Source: Halicephalobus mephisto (lineage: Eukaryota > Nematoda > Chromadorea > Rhabditida > Panagrolaimidae). From it: a stretch of DNA of 64,000 bases. Position 1 is the stretch's first letter, and the number at the start of each line of letters is the position of its first letter. Position numbers and translations under genes: made by a program. The DNA is taken from assembly GCA_009193035.1 (NCBI GenBank), contig SWDT01000078.1:62001-126000 (forward strand), written 5' to 3'. This document shows, piece by piece, positions 44,015 to 54,595 of this stretch. Under the pieces are notes generated by a model. The model did not search any database, was not told the origin of the DNA, and saw only the letters and a program-made list of their open reading frames with translations.

Positions 44015-44695
44015 ATGGCTAAATATCATTTGTGGGATATTTGTAACGCCGATGATTTTGCTAAGATAAAGATCTATAAACTGATAAAAGTGTACCAGAA
44101 TTCTGGAATCATCCCGACTATGATGAATTGTGACTTAATGTAGAAGCCCAATGTATCTTTCTCCGAACAAGATTTGTACTGATGGATTCAAGGTAATTTT
44201 CGTATTAGATTTAAGAAAAACAGTCCTTTTTAGTGGCGTTGTCTCAACTGGAAAAAATACAGATGTCCTAAAAAGAGCATCCGAAAGACTACTGTACTGG
44301 AATGCTTTCGGCTCTCTTTGTCCGAAATCGCTGCTATTTTCCTCTTAATGATCCAAGGCAAATCCAACGTGGAAATCGAGAGAAGAATAAGAGCTTCATA
44401 TACAACCATTCTAAGGTTGCAGAAATGTTTTCAAAGGGTCTGCAAAATGTACTTTTATGAACTTTCGGAAACTTATAAATTACTGATTTCTAGACTAGTT
44501 GATCAAAGCCAAACTCCGTTCTCACCTATCGACGTTCAGAAGATTAAAGATGCAGTCCAGTCGATACCGAATTTGACGAAGGAAAACGTTTTCGAACTTC
44601 ATAATGCGGAATTTAAGGCGAGACAGGTTTTCGGACCTTTGTTACATGTCATTTTTTGGAAGCAAGTCGAAATTTGGTTTCGCAAATTTAAATAG
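44015..44695 (+). mobile_element. Merlin/ISXO2-type DNA transposase N-terminal fragment
   Basis: Two exons, 44151-44192 and 44234-44695 (stop TAG), join in phase across a 41-bp GT-AG intron. The joined frame reads CTDGFKWRC, then YRCPKKSIRKTTVLECF and LSLSEIAAIFLLMIQGKSNV with a helix-turn-helix IERRIRASYTTILRL. WRC....C..SIRKGTFFE.S.L is the N-terminal zinc-ribbon and HTH pattern of Merlin (IS1595/ISXO2-like) transposases. An upstream frame from 44015 (IKVYQNSGIIPTMMNCDLM) fits the preceding segment but ends at a TAG and is out of phase. No DDE catalytic domain follows; the last 70 residues (TPFSPIDVQKIKDAVQSI) are unfamiliar. Either a decayed transposon or a domesticated DNA-binding remnant. 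Confidence 0.55.
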
Positions 44696-45687
44696 AAATT
44701 AAATATTATATTTGTGTTGAGTATCTAATTGCGAAATTTGTTAAATAAATTCGGAATGTCGATCACTGATTTCAAAATATACACTATTAATGTAAATAGA
44801 TTTTTACCAATGATTATAGATCAGTCTCCAATTGTTTACATTAGATTTCAGGAAATTTGATGAAATTTCACGAAATGGGAAATTCGCTTTTTGATTTCGT
44901 TTGTATTTTTGCCCAGAAACTCGTCATTAAAATTTCTGTCAACTCTGATAATTAACGGAAGTCATTTGAGAACACGTCCAAAAGTGGTTCAAATTTGACT
45001 ACATGTGCAAGGTTGTAAAAATTAAGTAATTTAAAAAATGAATCTTTCGACAACTAATGACGTAAGAAGTCATTCACGTAACTTAAAAATCAAAGTTAGT
45101 TAAAACTGAAACTTATTCAAAAATTCTGATAATTCAAAATATCCATAATAAATGAAATAATTCACATGTTTCAGAATCAGCTACCAAAATTGGAAATAAG
45201 ATTTTGGATTCCCCTAAAAATAATAAAATAAACTAATTTCTGTGGTTAATTTTAGAAAAATAAATTCACTTACTTTCTGACCCACTTTTTCTCAAATTAT
45301 TATTCGTATATAAAAATTACTTTTAGATAAAATTATGTAGTAGTTTATTTTTCTTTTTCGATTAAGAATTCTAAAAATTTTTCATAATTTATGAATTCAT
45401 ATTGAATTAGAAACATTGTTTTTAAAATTAGGATTGAGTGTCCAAGATCAAAGCATTATGAATACACACCATCCTCTTCGAGATGATTTGTTAAATACCA
45501 TAGGACTTGACTAATATTTGGATCAGAGACATGGAAATCTTGAGTACTCATATGTATAGTATAATTTTTTGGCGATTTCTGGACACATATTTTTAGAAGA
45601 GATTCATTTAACCTTTGAATTTGGCATCTAAACCCATGTATTTAAATAATTTCCATAGTGTATTTTCTAAAACTTGTTAGTTTTCAG
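44696..45687. other. Intergenic, no feature seen
   Basis: AT-rich unique sequence between the transposase-like fragment and the SGNH-type gene. No membrane-helix exon of an acyltransferase-3 domain could be found here on the plus strand, although the downstream gene appears to need one. Confidence 0.5.
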
Positions 45688-46814
45688 ATGGAGTATCAGC
45701 TTTTTCGTTATCTATTGTTTTATCCATTTTTATTTACATGTTCATTGAGAAATCTACTTTGTCTTCGATCAGAAGTAAAAAAGAACTGTTTCTGTATTGT
45801 TTGATCCTCTCCATCGGTATTTATTATACTCCCAATTTGCTCAAAAATTACACCTATCAGTCAGGGGAACCATCGATGGAAGTCAAAGCACTTGCTAGAG
45901 CCGTACATAATTTTACATTAAACCCAACCAAACCTCTCAACTGGACTCTTGAAGATGAATTTCAACTCAATTTTATCCTATCCAGAGAAACCATCAGTGG
46001 ACAATTCCATTGTCTCAAAACCCACCAAAAATACACCAACATCCAATTCAGAAAGAAGATGCAACTGTGTGAGACTGTCAGAAACGACTCTTCAATGAAC
46101 CTTACTGGAGTGATCATCGGGAACTCCCATGCGTTGACAGGCTCCCCCATTGTCCACCATGATATCAGGTTCAAGAGGGTCATTAGGATATCAGCTAGTA
46201 GTTGTGCTTTCCCAAATGACGAATGCGAATACTGTAAAGACACAGAGAAGATTAACATAGAAATATTGCAGAAAGTACACCCGGATATTGTTTTCCTCTT
46301 TTTTGCCTATATGAGAGAGACTCCATCCCTTAGTCAACCTGAAAATATAGAAGATGACGACGACTTTGTTTTTCTCAATAATACTGTGGGAGAAATTTCA
46401 AAGTACACAAAAGCTATTATTATTAATGGCATGGACGTGAAATTCCCACTGGACATTACTCCAGAGTACCTACGAAGAAAGGCAAATGGCTTGGACATTG
46501 AGTCCTTGAAGTTCCCCAGAGAGGTGGGTCGAGGTTAATTAACAAATTTGAAGATGAAGGACGTTTAGGTAATCCTTGGTTACGAGCCTGTTATCAATAG
46601 ACGACTGGCAACCTTGCTGAAGTACTGTCCAAAGTGTGTTATTGTTAGGCCTTCGGAAGCCTTCTGTGATGAACTTTTCTGTGACCCCATCGATCGGAAT
46701 CTGAATCTCCCCATGTTCCGAGATTACGGCCACATCAGAGCTATGGGACAAAGAAGATACAAACTCTTTGTTGATAGAGCCATTGAAGAAACTATTGCGA
46801 AATTGAATCTTTAA
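45688..46814 (+). CDS. OAC-family SGNH domain protein lacking the acyltransferase-3 half
   Basis: Seen: two exons, 45688-46523 and 46569-46814 (TAA), in phase. The first follows an acceptor TTTTCAG at 45681-45687 and opens in frame with GVSAFSLSIVLSIFIYMFIEKS; the first internal ATG is at 45738 (343 aa from there). TGVIIGNSHA supplies the Ser of an SGNH hydrolase fold. Late in the protein, LLKYCPKC, EAFCDELFC and FRDYGHIRAMG supply the Asp-x-x-His. Known: nematode OAC proteins have about ten N-terminal membrane helices (acyl-transferase-3) followed by this SGNH domain. Here only the last helix and the SGNH part remain. Either upstream exons are undetected or the gene is 5'-truncated, perhaps expressed as a single-pass protein from 45738. 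Confidence 0.65.
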
Positions 46815-47960
46815 TAAGCACTGCAAAAAAGTCGTGTCTGGAATCTTTTGGAAGATTTTAGAACAGATAATCTTGCACCAATCTTTCACGTCATTAAATG
46901 AATTGAGAACATTGATTTTTTATTTGAGGAATTAGAGTGTATTTGTTGAAAATATATTTTGAAAATTTCAAGTTTCAAAAATGTTTTAAAAAACTAAAAA
47001 TAAGTCCATATTTTTACAAAAAAGTAGTTTATGAAAATTAAATGAAATTAAAATTAATACGACTGTTTACAGCAGGTTTTACGGATCTTAAATTGCATAA
47101 AAGTGAAAGTAAATCTTATGGTTGTAAAAATATTTTTCAATTCTTAAAATTTCAAAGACTAATTTTCGTTCTTTGGAACTAGTATTTAAATGACTTTTAC
47201 AAGGAATACAAAGCCCTTTTTCAAAGTTTTGGATTATATTCTTTTTTATGAAGATGACTAAATTAACTTTCCTTAGATGAATTTTCTTAGTCATTGTATT
47301 TTGGTGGTATTTAGGACTTTACGAAAATTTGTTAATTTTCCAGATATTTTTAAAATTAAAAAATGCAAATGTTAAATTTTTTCTCTGAATCGAATAGTTT
47401 TGAAAATTCATACTAAAACAATATTTCAAATTTTAGAGAAAATAATTTTGTTCATTATAGTAATGTAATTTCAAAGGTTTACCAAGTTTTTTGATTCTTA
47501 CAGAAATACGTAAACATAAAATTCCATATTTTTTATCTCGTTGGAGTGTTCTGAAAATTAGTATTTAATTTTTCTTCGAAATTTAGTCAGAATTTCATTT
47601 TTTTATAATATAATGATTTATAAAATATTCACGGACTTTTCTCGCGGTAGGAGCCCGAAATTTTAAATGACTCGGCTATGTGATAATTTTAAATCGATAC
47701 AAATTAAATTTTTAATTTTCAAAAACAGTCAATTTTTTATTTTAACCGTCTTCGTTGATATCTGGATAATTAATTATTCTTTGGATATTTGTATAGTATA
47801 GTATAGCTTATTCCAGGTACACGGAAATCGAATCTCAAAAGCTTCACAACGTCAACCTTTAATAATTGAATTTTAGGACGATATATTTGTTACCCCAGTA
47901 ACTATTATTGCCTTATGAGGTACAACGTTGTAACAAAAGATAGAATTTCACTGTTTTTAG
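46815..47960. other. Intergenic, no gene seen
   Basis: AT-rich sequence between the SGNH-type gene and GPCR-2. The short minus-strand frame at 47088-47294 shows no domain. CTGTTTTTAG ending at 47960 is the probable trans-splice acceptor of GPCR-2. Confidence 0.5.
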
Positions 47961-47984
47961 GTCCTGAAAACGAAAGTCGTCAAA

Positions 47985-50744
47985 ATGGGAATGGCTTCGT
48001 TTAGGCTCCTCCATACCATAAACGACTATGTCGCGACGGTGCTGGGATTCTGTTGTGCTAATTTTATGATCTATTTGATATGTCGTTCCAGAAATGTGGA
48101 GTTAAAAAAGTACAATATTGTCATGTTCCAATCTATTTGCATCGACTTTGGGTTGAATACGATGAATTTCTTGGCAAAGCCGGTAGGTACTTTAAAATTA
48201 AAATAAAATTGCAATTATTCTTTCAAAATTTAGTGGGACATGTTGTACTTTTAAAATTACATAAAAATTAACGGAGTTTTATGTTTTGCACTTTTTGTTA
48301 CATACCGTATTTCCTCTAAAATAAGCCCCCTACATAACATGATCAGAGTTGTTAATTATGAACTTTCGAATCGATTTTCGAATCAAACATTGAATTCGAA
48401 CATTGAATTCGAACATTGAACCTTTCAATTTTCAAACTCGAATTAGTTCAAAATCGATTCGAAATTTGATTCAATAGTTCAAAATTGACAGCTCAGGATA
48501 TGGCTAAAAAAATAAACCTCGGGGTTTATTTTAGAGGAAATACGATAATTGAAAAGGATATTTTAAAACTATTTAAATAGAAATTCGAATACGACTAAGA
48601 GATTAATAAAAAGCGTTTTTGTAATTGGACACCCGAAAAAAAACAAAAAAGAGTTCCTTTGATCGATTAACGGTGCATAATTTGTAAATTTCTAATATTT
48701 TCTAACTTAATTTGTAAGTTTCTAATATTTTCTAATTTAATTTGCAAGTTTCTAATATTTTCTAAAAAATAGTTTTTCATTTAAAGGTAAATTTCTAATA
48801 TTTTCTAACTTAATTTGTAAAAAAACAATGATAGTGACGTGTTCAAACAAAAATTCAAGTATGATTTAAAATTTAAAAAATATTTGCAACTTAGAACTCT
48901 AGTTTTTTTTATAACTTGAAAATCCAATTTTTATAAACAAACTTAAACCTAATTAAAAAGTTTACAAATATAAATTTTTAGCCCAAATTCCTAGTTAATT
49001 CAAAAGACTAAAATGCAGTTGTTCTAATCACGAATTTGAATGTGATTAGGAATTTTTAAAAAATGAATATTTAGTCCAAGATCTAAAAGCCGAACTTTTT
49101 CGATCTAGGATTGAATCAAGTTCAAAACTAGAGTTCTAGTAAAAAATTTACTGAAAACAATATTGTCAGATCGTGATCACCAACAATCATACTCTCTCCA
49201 TCATCATCAACCCCTTCATTAATTTGGGCCAGGACTTCAACGTCGCCTTGTTCATCGTCTGGGTTATCGCCCTCTATTTCTCCATCTGTGCCGTCCCGAT
49301 TTCCTTCATCTATCGCTTCATAGTCCTCTGTAAAAACAAAGCCTTTCCTCTGGAGGTACATGTGGGATGCTTATTCGTGGTGGGAACAGTCGCTATCACA
49401 TATGCTTTCCATGCTTATTATGCCTTCGTGGTGAGAACAAGAAAGTTCCTAAATGAATCTGAAGCACTTGCTCCTTGGTTCGCTGATTACGATGGAAAAG
49501 TCAAAGCTACTGCATTTGTTGGAAAAGTAAGTTTTTGTGTCTGAAATTAATGGTAATTTGTAACTAAATTGAATTAAAGTAAGGAAATGATGTTAGATAT
49601 AAGTCTGAAAGAACACGAAATTACACATATGACATGGTTTTTTCAAAGATTTAGTTAAAGGTTTTTGGTTGATTGCAGTCCTATACTCTTGTCTTCGTTG
49701 CTTGTACCTTAACTTTATCAGAAGGAAAGTAAAGTATACTTGGAAAATTCAATGCAGTACGCACAAGAAATGAACGCACGGCATACAATGTATCAATACA
49801 TTAAAATGGCTCTGATGTATCGATGCATTATATTCAATATATCGATAAAATAAGTAGAATATCAGTAAATTGTATATAACATACCGATACAGTAAATATA
49901 AGACACTGATATACTAAATACAATACACTGATATTGTACTAAATATGTCGGTACATTGAATATAATTTACCTAATAAATCAAAGTCGTTTTAATGTATCC
50001 TTTTTGTGAGTAAAAGCCTACATTTTTTATTAAAGTTTAAGAGAGTCTTAAATTCACTAAAACCACCTTTCCAAGAACAATTATAATTTAGGGCTTTGGA
50101 GGTGCTTGTTCTTTGGTTTTTGCCTTTAGTCATAAATATTTATTTAACCTCAAAGTCATTGGAAAAGTTCGAAAAGTACCCTAAAGAATAAACAAAAATT
50201 ATGGGGAAATTACTCAAATGCTTTTTTAAAAATAGTTTGTCATTCATATCATGATTGAAAATAAATGGAAAATTAAGTCAATTTTTAAAGATAAATTTAA
50301 TTTTAGTTCGATTCCTATCTTTATTTCTTCATGATCCACGCTACAGTAATCATCGTAGTATTGTATTTTGTGATTATCCTCTGTAGCTGGAAAATCTACA
50401 GTTTCCTCATGAAACATCAGAGGTCCAGTAGCATCCACGGCGTCGTCATCGAGATCCAGAAGCAGTTAACAAGGACCCTCGTTGCTCAGGCCATTATACC
50501 CTTGTTTACTTTCATGATCCCGGTATTTCTCATAATTCTGACTTCGATTCTTCCTATTTACATATCTCCAGGGGTTTCGGGATTCTTCGGGCTGGTTCTG
50601 ACCTACATCCCCATCGCCAACGCCTTAAGTATGTTCTTCTTCGTCAAGTCCTACAGAAGGCATGGGAAGCTATTATGGATGAAATTTATCCGGAAGATAT
50701 CCGGAAAGTCCTCTTCCGTTTTGCCATTTATGAGTCAATTATGA
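47985..50744 (+). CDS. 7TM chemoreceptor, Str superfamily (GPCR-2)
   Basis: Seen: three exons at 47985-48182 (198 bp), 49170-49526 (357 bp) and 50307-50744 (stop TAA), phase 0 at both junctions, 330 aa. It is a clear paralogue of GPCR-1: MGMASFRLLHTINDYVATVL, NVELKKYNIVMFQSICIDFG, VTNNHT-like start of exon 2, ISFIYRFIVLCKNKAF, FDSYLYFFM, CSWKIYSF, EIQKQLTRTLVAQAIIPLFT and TYIPIANALSMFFFVKSYR. First exons and second exons have identical lengths in both genes. Its introns are much longer (987 and 780 bp); the second holds a MITE-like copy at 49755-50020. Likely a sensory-neuron receptor of unknown ligand. Start chosen at the first ATG 25 nt after the acceptor at 47960. Confidence 0.85.
49755..50020. 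mobile_element. MITE-like copy in GPCR-2 intron 2
   Basis: CAATACATTAAAATGGCTCT, then GATGTATCGATGCATTATAT, and at the other end CAAAGTCGTTTTAATGTATC, share sequence with the element at 1267-2632. Outer ends (GAACGCACGGCATAC left, TATCCTTTTTGTGAG right) are degenerate inverted versions of the ACACGCAAAAA end. No coding capacity. Confidence 0.6.
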
Positions 50745-51839
50745 AAATAAAATTTTACATTTGTAGTTTAAAAAAAGTTAATGAAGGTGTAATTTTTAAG
50801 AATAATGAATGTTTTGATCGAGTTATGAAGTCTGAAGAAACATCAACGTTCTTAAAATATGTTTTTAAATAAAAACAACAAAGTTCCCAAAAAAGCAAAA
50901 AGAATTTTCGAAATTTTTGGACAGATGGCAGACTTTAGTTGTTGACTAAGATTTAAAAAATGAAATAAAATGTTGACTCTGGTGTGATTCATCCCTATCA
51001 GGACACCAAAAGAACAACTGTGTTCGACTTTGGTTCCGAGATTTATGAAAATTTCATTTAAACCTAACACACTCAAATTATTATTTTTCAATAACATATT
51101 TATAAATAAATTTCCATCTTCATCAATCAAATATAAAATCAAAACTGTTGAAAATAGTGTCAGAATCAATGATGTCATTGTACATTTTGGATCAATACTG
51201 AATAATCAAGTTTATTCCTTTAAAGTTTTTTATTTTTTAAACGTATATTTCAAATTATAATCCAGACACGAAAGATATTTAATTTTTTAATAACAAGCTT
51301 TATTATCGGTCCGTTAATCATCATTCGTGACGAGGCTTATTTCTTCATTAGGTTATTTTTTTCTGATTTTGTATTTCGACAGATAATTCTGACGCGAATG
51401 ATTTTTAATTTTTTTAATAAACTATTATTAGTAATTTAGATTTCGTTCCTGATAGAAGGATTACCTTTTAATTCGGAAATTTCTGCCTTAATTCACTAAA
51501 GATAGTTTCCAAATATTGATCTTGAAATGAATGATATTTGATTTGTTTTTCAATAATAAATTTTGCTACTTGTCATTTCGACAGCATCGTGATGAAATCA
51601 TCGTTTTTTCAACTTTCTTTCAAAATGTATTTCAAGTAATAGTCATGGCTGGAATAATATTTAATTAATTTTCCACTCATAAGTTTCACTATTTTGTTTG
51701 AGTGTCATTCGTGACAAAACTAATTATTTTCTCTAATTTTTTCATCATTGTTGAGACATTTTCTAAGTGATAATCTTGATACGAAAAATATTTGGTTTAC
51801 TAATCAAATATATATTTTGCTAATTATTTACATACTTTT
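50745..51839. repeat. Intergenic with diverged tandem repeats of about 120 bp
   Basis: From about 51240 to 51840 (and again at 52230-52369) a diverged unit recurs, with AATCTTGAAATGAATGATAT, TTTTCAATAATAAATTTTGC and GTCATTTCGACAG motifs. The LTR pair at 51840-53035 interrupts this array, so the array is older. 50873-51240 shows nothing recognisable. Confidence 0.55.
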
Positions 51840-52207
51840 TGTTAGATCTCGATGAAGAGATGTAGTTGCTTGAAGGATAAGAGATGTGAAATTTTCTTCT
51901 TTATCCAAAAAACAAAAAGATTAATCATATTAACCATATATTATTGACAAGTCAATATTCGGTTTACGATGTACAGTATACTCACTCTCTAGCATATAGG
52001 ATATTTCCCTTCGAAACTTGGCTTGCTCAAGTAATAACTCAGTCAATACACAGATATAACAAAGATTAGACACAATAACAACCATATATCTTATCTAGTC
52101 AACACTCAATCTGTCATATATAGCATCTCCACTCTCTAGCATATAGGATATTTCCCTTCGAAATTTGGCTTCCTTACGTAATAGCCAGTTAATACATCGA
52201 TATAAGA
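51840..52207 (-). mobile_element. Solo LTR, minus orientation, 5-bp target duplication
   Basis: Read on the minus strand it starts TCTTATATCGATGTATTAAC (T-to-C-type damage in the terminal TG) and ends ATCGAGATCTAACA. Flanks on the plus strand are CTTTT at 51835-51839 and CTTTT at 52208-52212. It has the same internal 150-bp duplication as the LTR at 13720-14089, including CGAAGGGAAATATCC read in reverse. Confidence 0.85.
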
Positions 52208-52369
52208 CTTTTCATGACAAAAACCAATGTTTTTTAAAATTTAATGCTCATTTTTATTTAGATTCTCTGGAAATAATCTCCAAATACTGACCCCATGATG
52301 AATAATATCTAGTTTGTTTTTTAATCATGAATTTATTAAATGATGTTTCGAAGAATCACTAATTTTTAC

Positions 52370-53035
52370 CGTCATATCTGTGTATTAACTGGTTATTGCG
52401 TAAGGAAGCCAAATTTCGAAGGGAAATATCCTATATGCTAGAGAGTGGGGATGCTATATATGGCAGATTGAGTGTTGACTAGGTAAGATATATGGTTGTT
52501 ATTGTGTCTAATCTTTGTTATATCTGTATATTGACTAAGTTATTGCGTAAGGAAACCAAATTTCGAGGGGGAAATACCCTATATGCTGAACAGTAGGCAT
52601 ACTGTATATATGGCAGATTGAGTGTTGATTAGTTAAGATATATGGTTGTTATTGTGTCTAATCTTTGTTATATCTGTGTATTAACTAAGTTATTGCGTAA
52701 GGAAACCAAGTTTCGAGGGGGAAATACCCTATATGCTGAACAGTAGGCATACTATATATATGACAGATTGAGTGTTGATTAGTTAAGATATATGGTTGTT
52801 ATTGTGTCTAATCTTTGTTATATCTGTATATTGACTAAGTTATTGCGTAAGGAAATCAAGTTTCGAGGGGGAAATACCCTATATGCTAGAGAGTGAGCAT
52901 GCTGTCTACACAACAAGCCAAGTGTTGGATTTATTATTGTTGTTGTTGTGCTAATCTTATAATTGCTCGGATAAATAAGAAACTCTCATACTTTTCATTT
53001 CTCACACAACCACACCAATTTACCGAGATACAACA
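52370..53035 (+). mobile_element. Solo LTR expanded by four internal 150-bp tandem units
   Basis: Starts CGTCATATCTGTGTATTAAC and ends TACCGAGATACAACA. Flanks are TTTAC (52365-52369) and CTTAC (53036-53040), a target duplication with one mismatch. The internal unit begins at 52372, 52518, 52668 and 52818, so spacing is 146-150 bp. The 3' part (GATAAATAAGAAACTCTCAT to ACAACA) appears once and contains the likely poly(A) region. Faces away from the neighbouring minus-strand LTR. Confidence 0.8.
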
Positions 53036-54595
53036 CTTACTTGACAACTAGACCGAAACCTGAAGTTTCTCAAGGCTATGTAGCCTCTATTCTAAATCAA
53101 TTTCGTTCTAAAAACCCCTGACAAGTTTGATCTTTATCGATTTTTTAAAAATATTTCTATTTTTATTTAAACGAATAACATCCACCATTTTTATCTGAAA
53201 TTTGATCAATAAAAATGGATGAATCACTGTAAAAATTTCGCTTAAAATGAACAAACATGAATTTTACTAGGTTCCCTATTTTCAGTGCTCAAATTTTCCA
53301 CTTTTCTCTCGTTCAGTAATCGTAAAAATCGGAAGTTGTTCATCCAGCCGCGCGACGTGCGCCTGTTGCTCCCCTACGACACTTGCTCCCTCGACTCGCG
53401 CTGGTGTCGGAGTTTTCTTCTTTACCTAAAAATCAATTTTTGTTGCTTTATTAATATTTTAGGATGATTCAGAAATTAAAAAAATCAGTCTTCAAACAAA
53501 AAAAAGTAAATTATAAGATATTTATTCTCTCGTCCGACTCGCGCTGGTGTCGGAGTTTTCTTCTTTACCTAAAAATCAATTTTTGTTGCTTTATTAATAT
53601 TTTAGGATGATTTAGAAATTAAAAAAATAAGTCTTCAAACAAAAAAATAAGAATTATAAGATATGTATTCTCTCGTCCGACTCGCGTTGGTCTCGGAATT
53701 TTTTTTTACCTAAAAATCAATTTTTGTTACTTTATTAATATTTTAGACTATATTTAAAAACAAAGAATCTGGTTTTCAAACGAAAAAATATCCATTTTTA
53801 TGAAATCAGGGACCGAATATTGCAAGCGAACAAGTCTTATACAATTTATTTTTTTTTATTTAAATCAGTTTTTTTAAATCACTCAGTTGCCATGTAAACC
53901 AATCCTAGTTAAAAACAGCATTTTAAAAACAAAAAAAAACAATTTTTACAAAATTAGGAACTAACTACTTCAAAGGACCAATTTTCATAATTTTTTCCTT
54001 TTTAAATCACTTTTTTACTTAATTTTTTATGTTAAATTAATTCAATTATTAAAAATATTATTTCTAAAATTAAGAAAACAGAATTATTTTTACAAAATTA
54101 GGAACTAACTACTTCAAAGGACCAATTTTCATAATTTTTCTTTTTAAATCACTTTTTTTTACTTGATTGACGTGTTAAATTAATCTTTTTATCGGAAATA
54201 CTAGTCTTAAAACGAAGAAACACCATGTTTTGAAAGTTAGGGACGGAATGCCGCAGGGGAAGCAACTGCCACACACCTTAGTCGCGCGATCCACGTTTAC
54301 CTGTCGAGAAGGAAAGTCTGTCTTGATTACGGAAAACACTGCAGAAAAGAGAGAGTACGGACAAGGAAGAGACCGTTTTTTCCATTCGCTTACTCATTTC
54401 GCTTGGTCTGAGCGGGAAAGCCGGCCTCGTTTATTTCGCAAGTTCCCTCATGTGATGATAACCCCCGTTCGCTCTCCATTTTTCAGCGTTGTTTTTGTCA
54501 TCATCCGATAACGTATCTCTTGTTATTCTAGAATCGGACAGAAGCTCTGTTTTTTAGAATTTTATATAAAAAATTCACTTTTTAGTGAGTGAACC
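53036..54595. repeat. Tandem repeats upstream of the LDL-receptor-type gene
   Basis: 53395-53740: three units of about 145 bp with CGACTCGCGCTGGTGTCGGAG, TTTACCTAAAAATCAATTTT and TTGCTTTATTAATATTTTAG. 53330-53415 is unusually GC-rich (CCAGCCGCGCGACGTGCGCC). 53930-54190: duplicated GGAACTAACTACTTCAAAGG block. 54230-54510 is balanced in composition and holds an open frame without recognisable domain; it may be promoter or leader sequence. TTTTTAG at 54579-54585 is the likely trans-splice acceptor. Confidence 0.6.

Noticed and set aside
54230..54511. 93-codon open frame upstream of the LDL-receptor-type gene
   Set aside because: No signal peptide, domain or in-phase splice to 54596 is seen; the LDL-receptor frame has its own signal peptide after a trans-splice acceptor.
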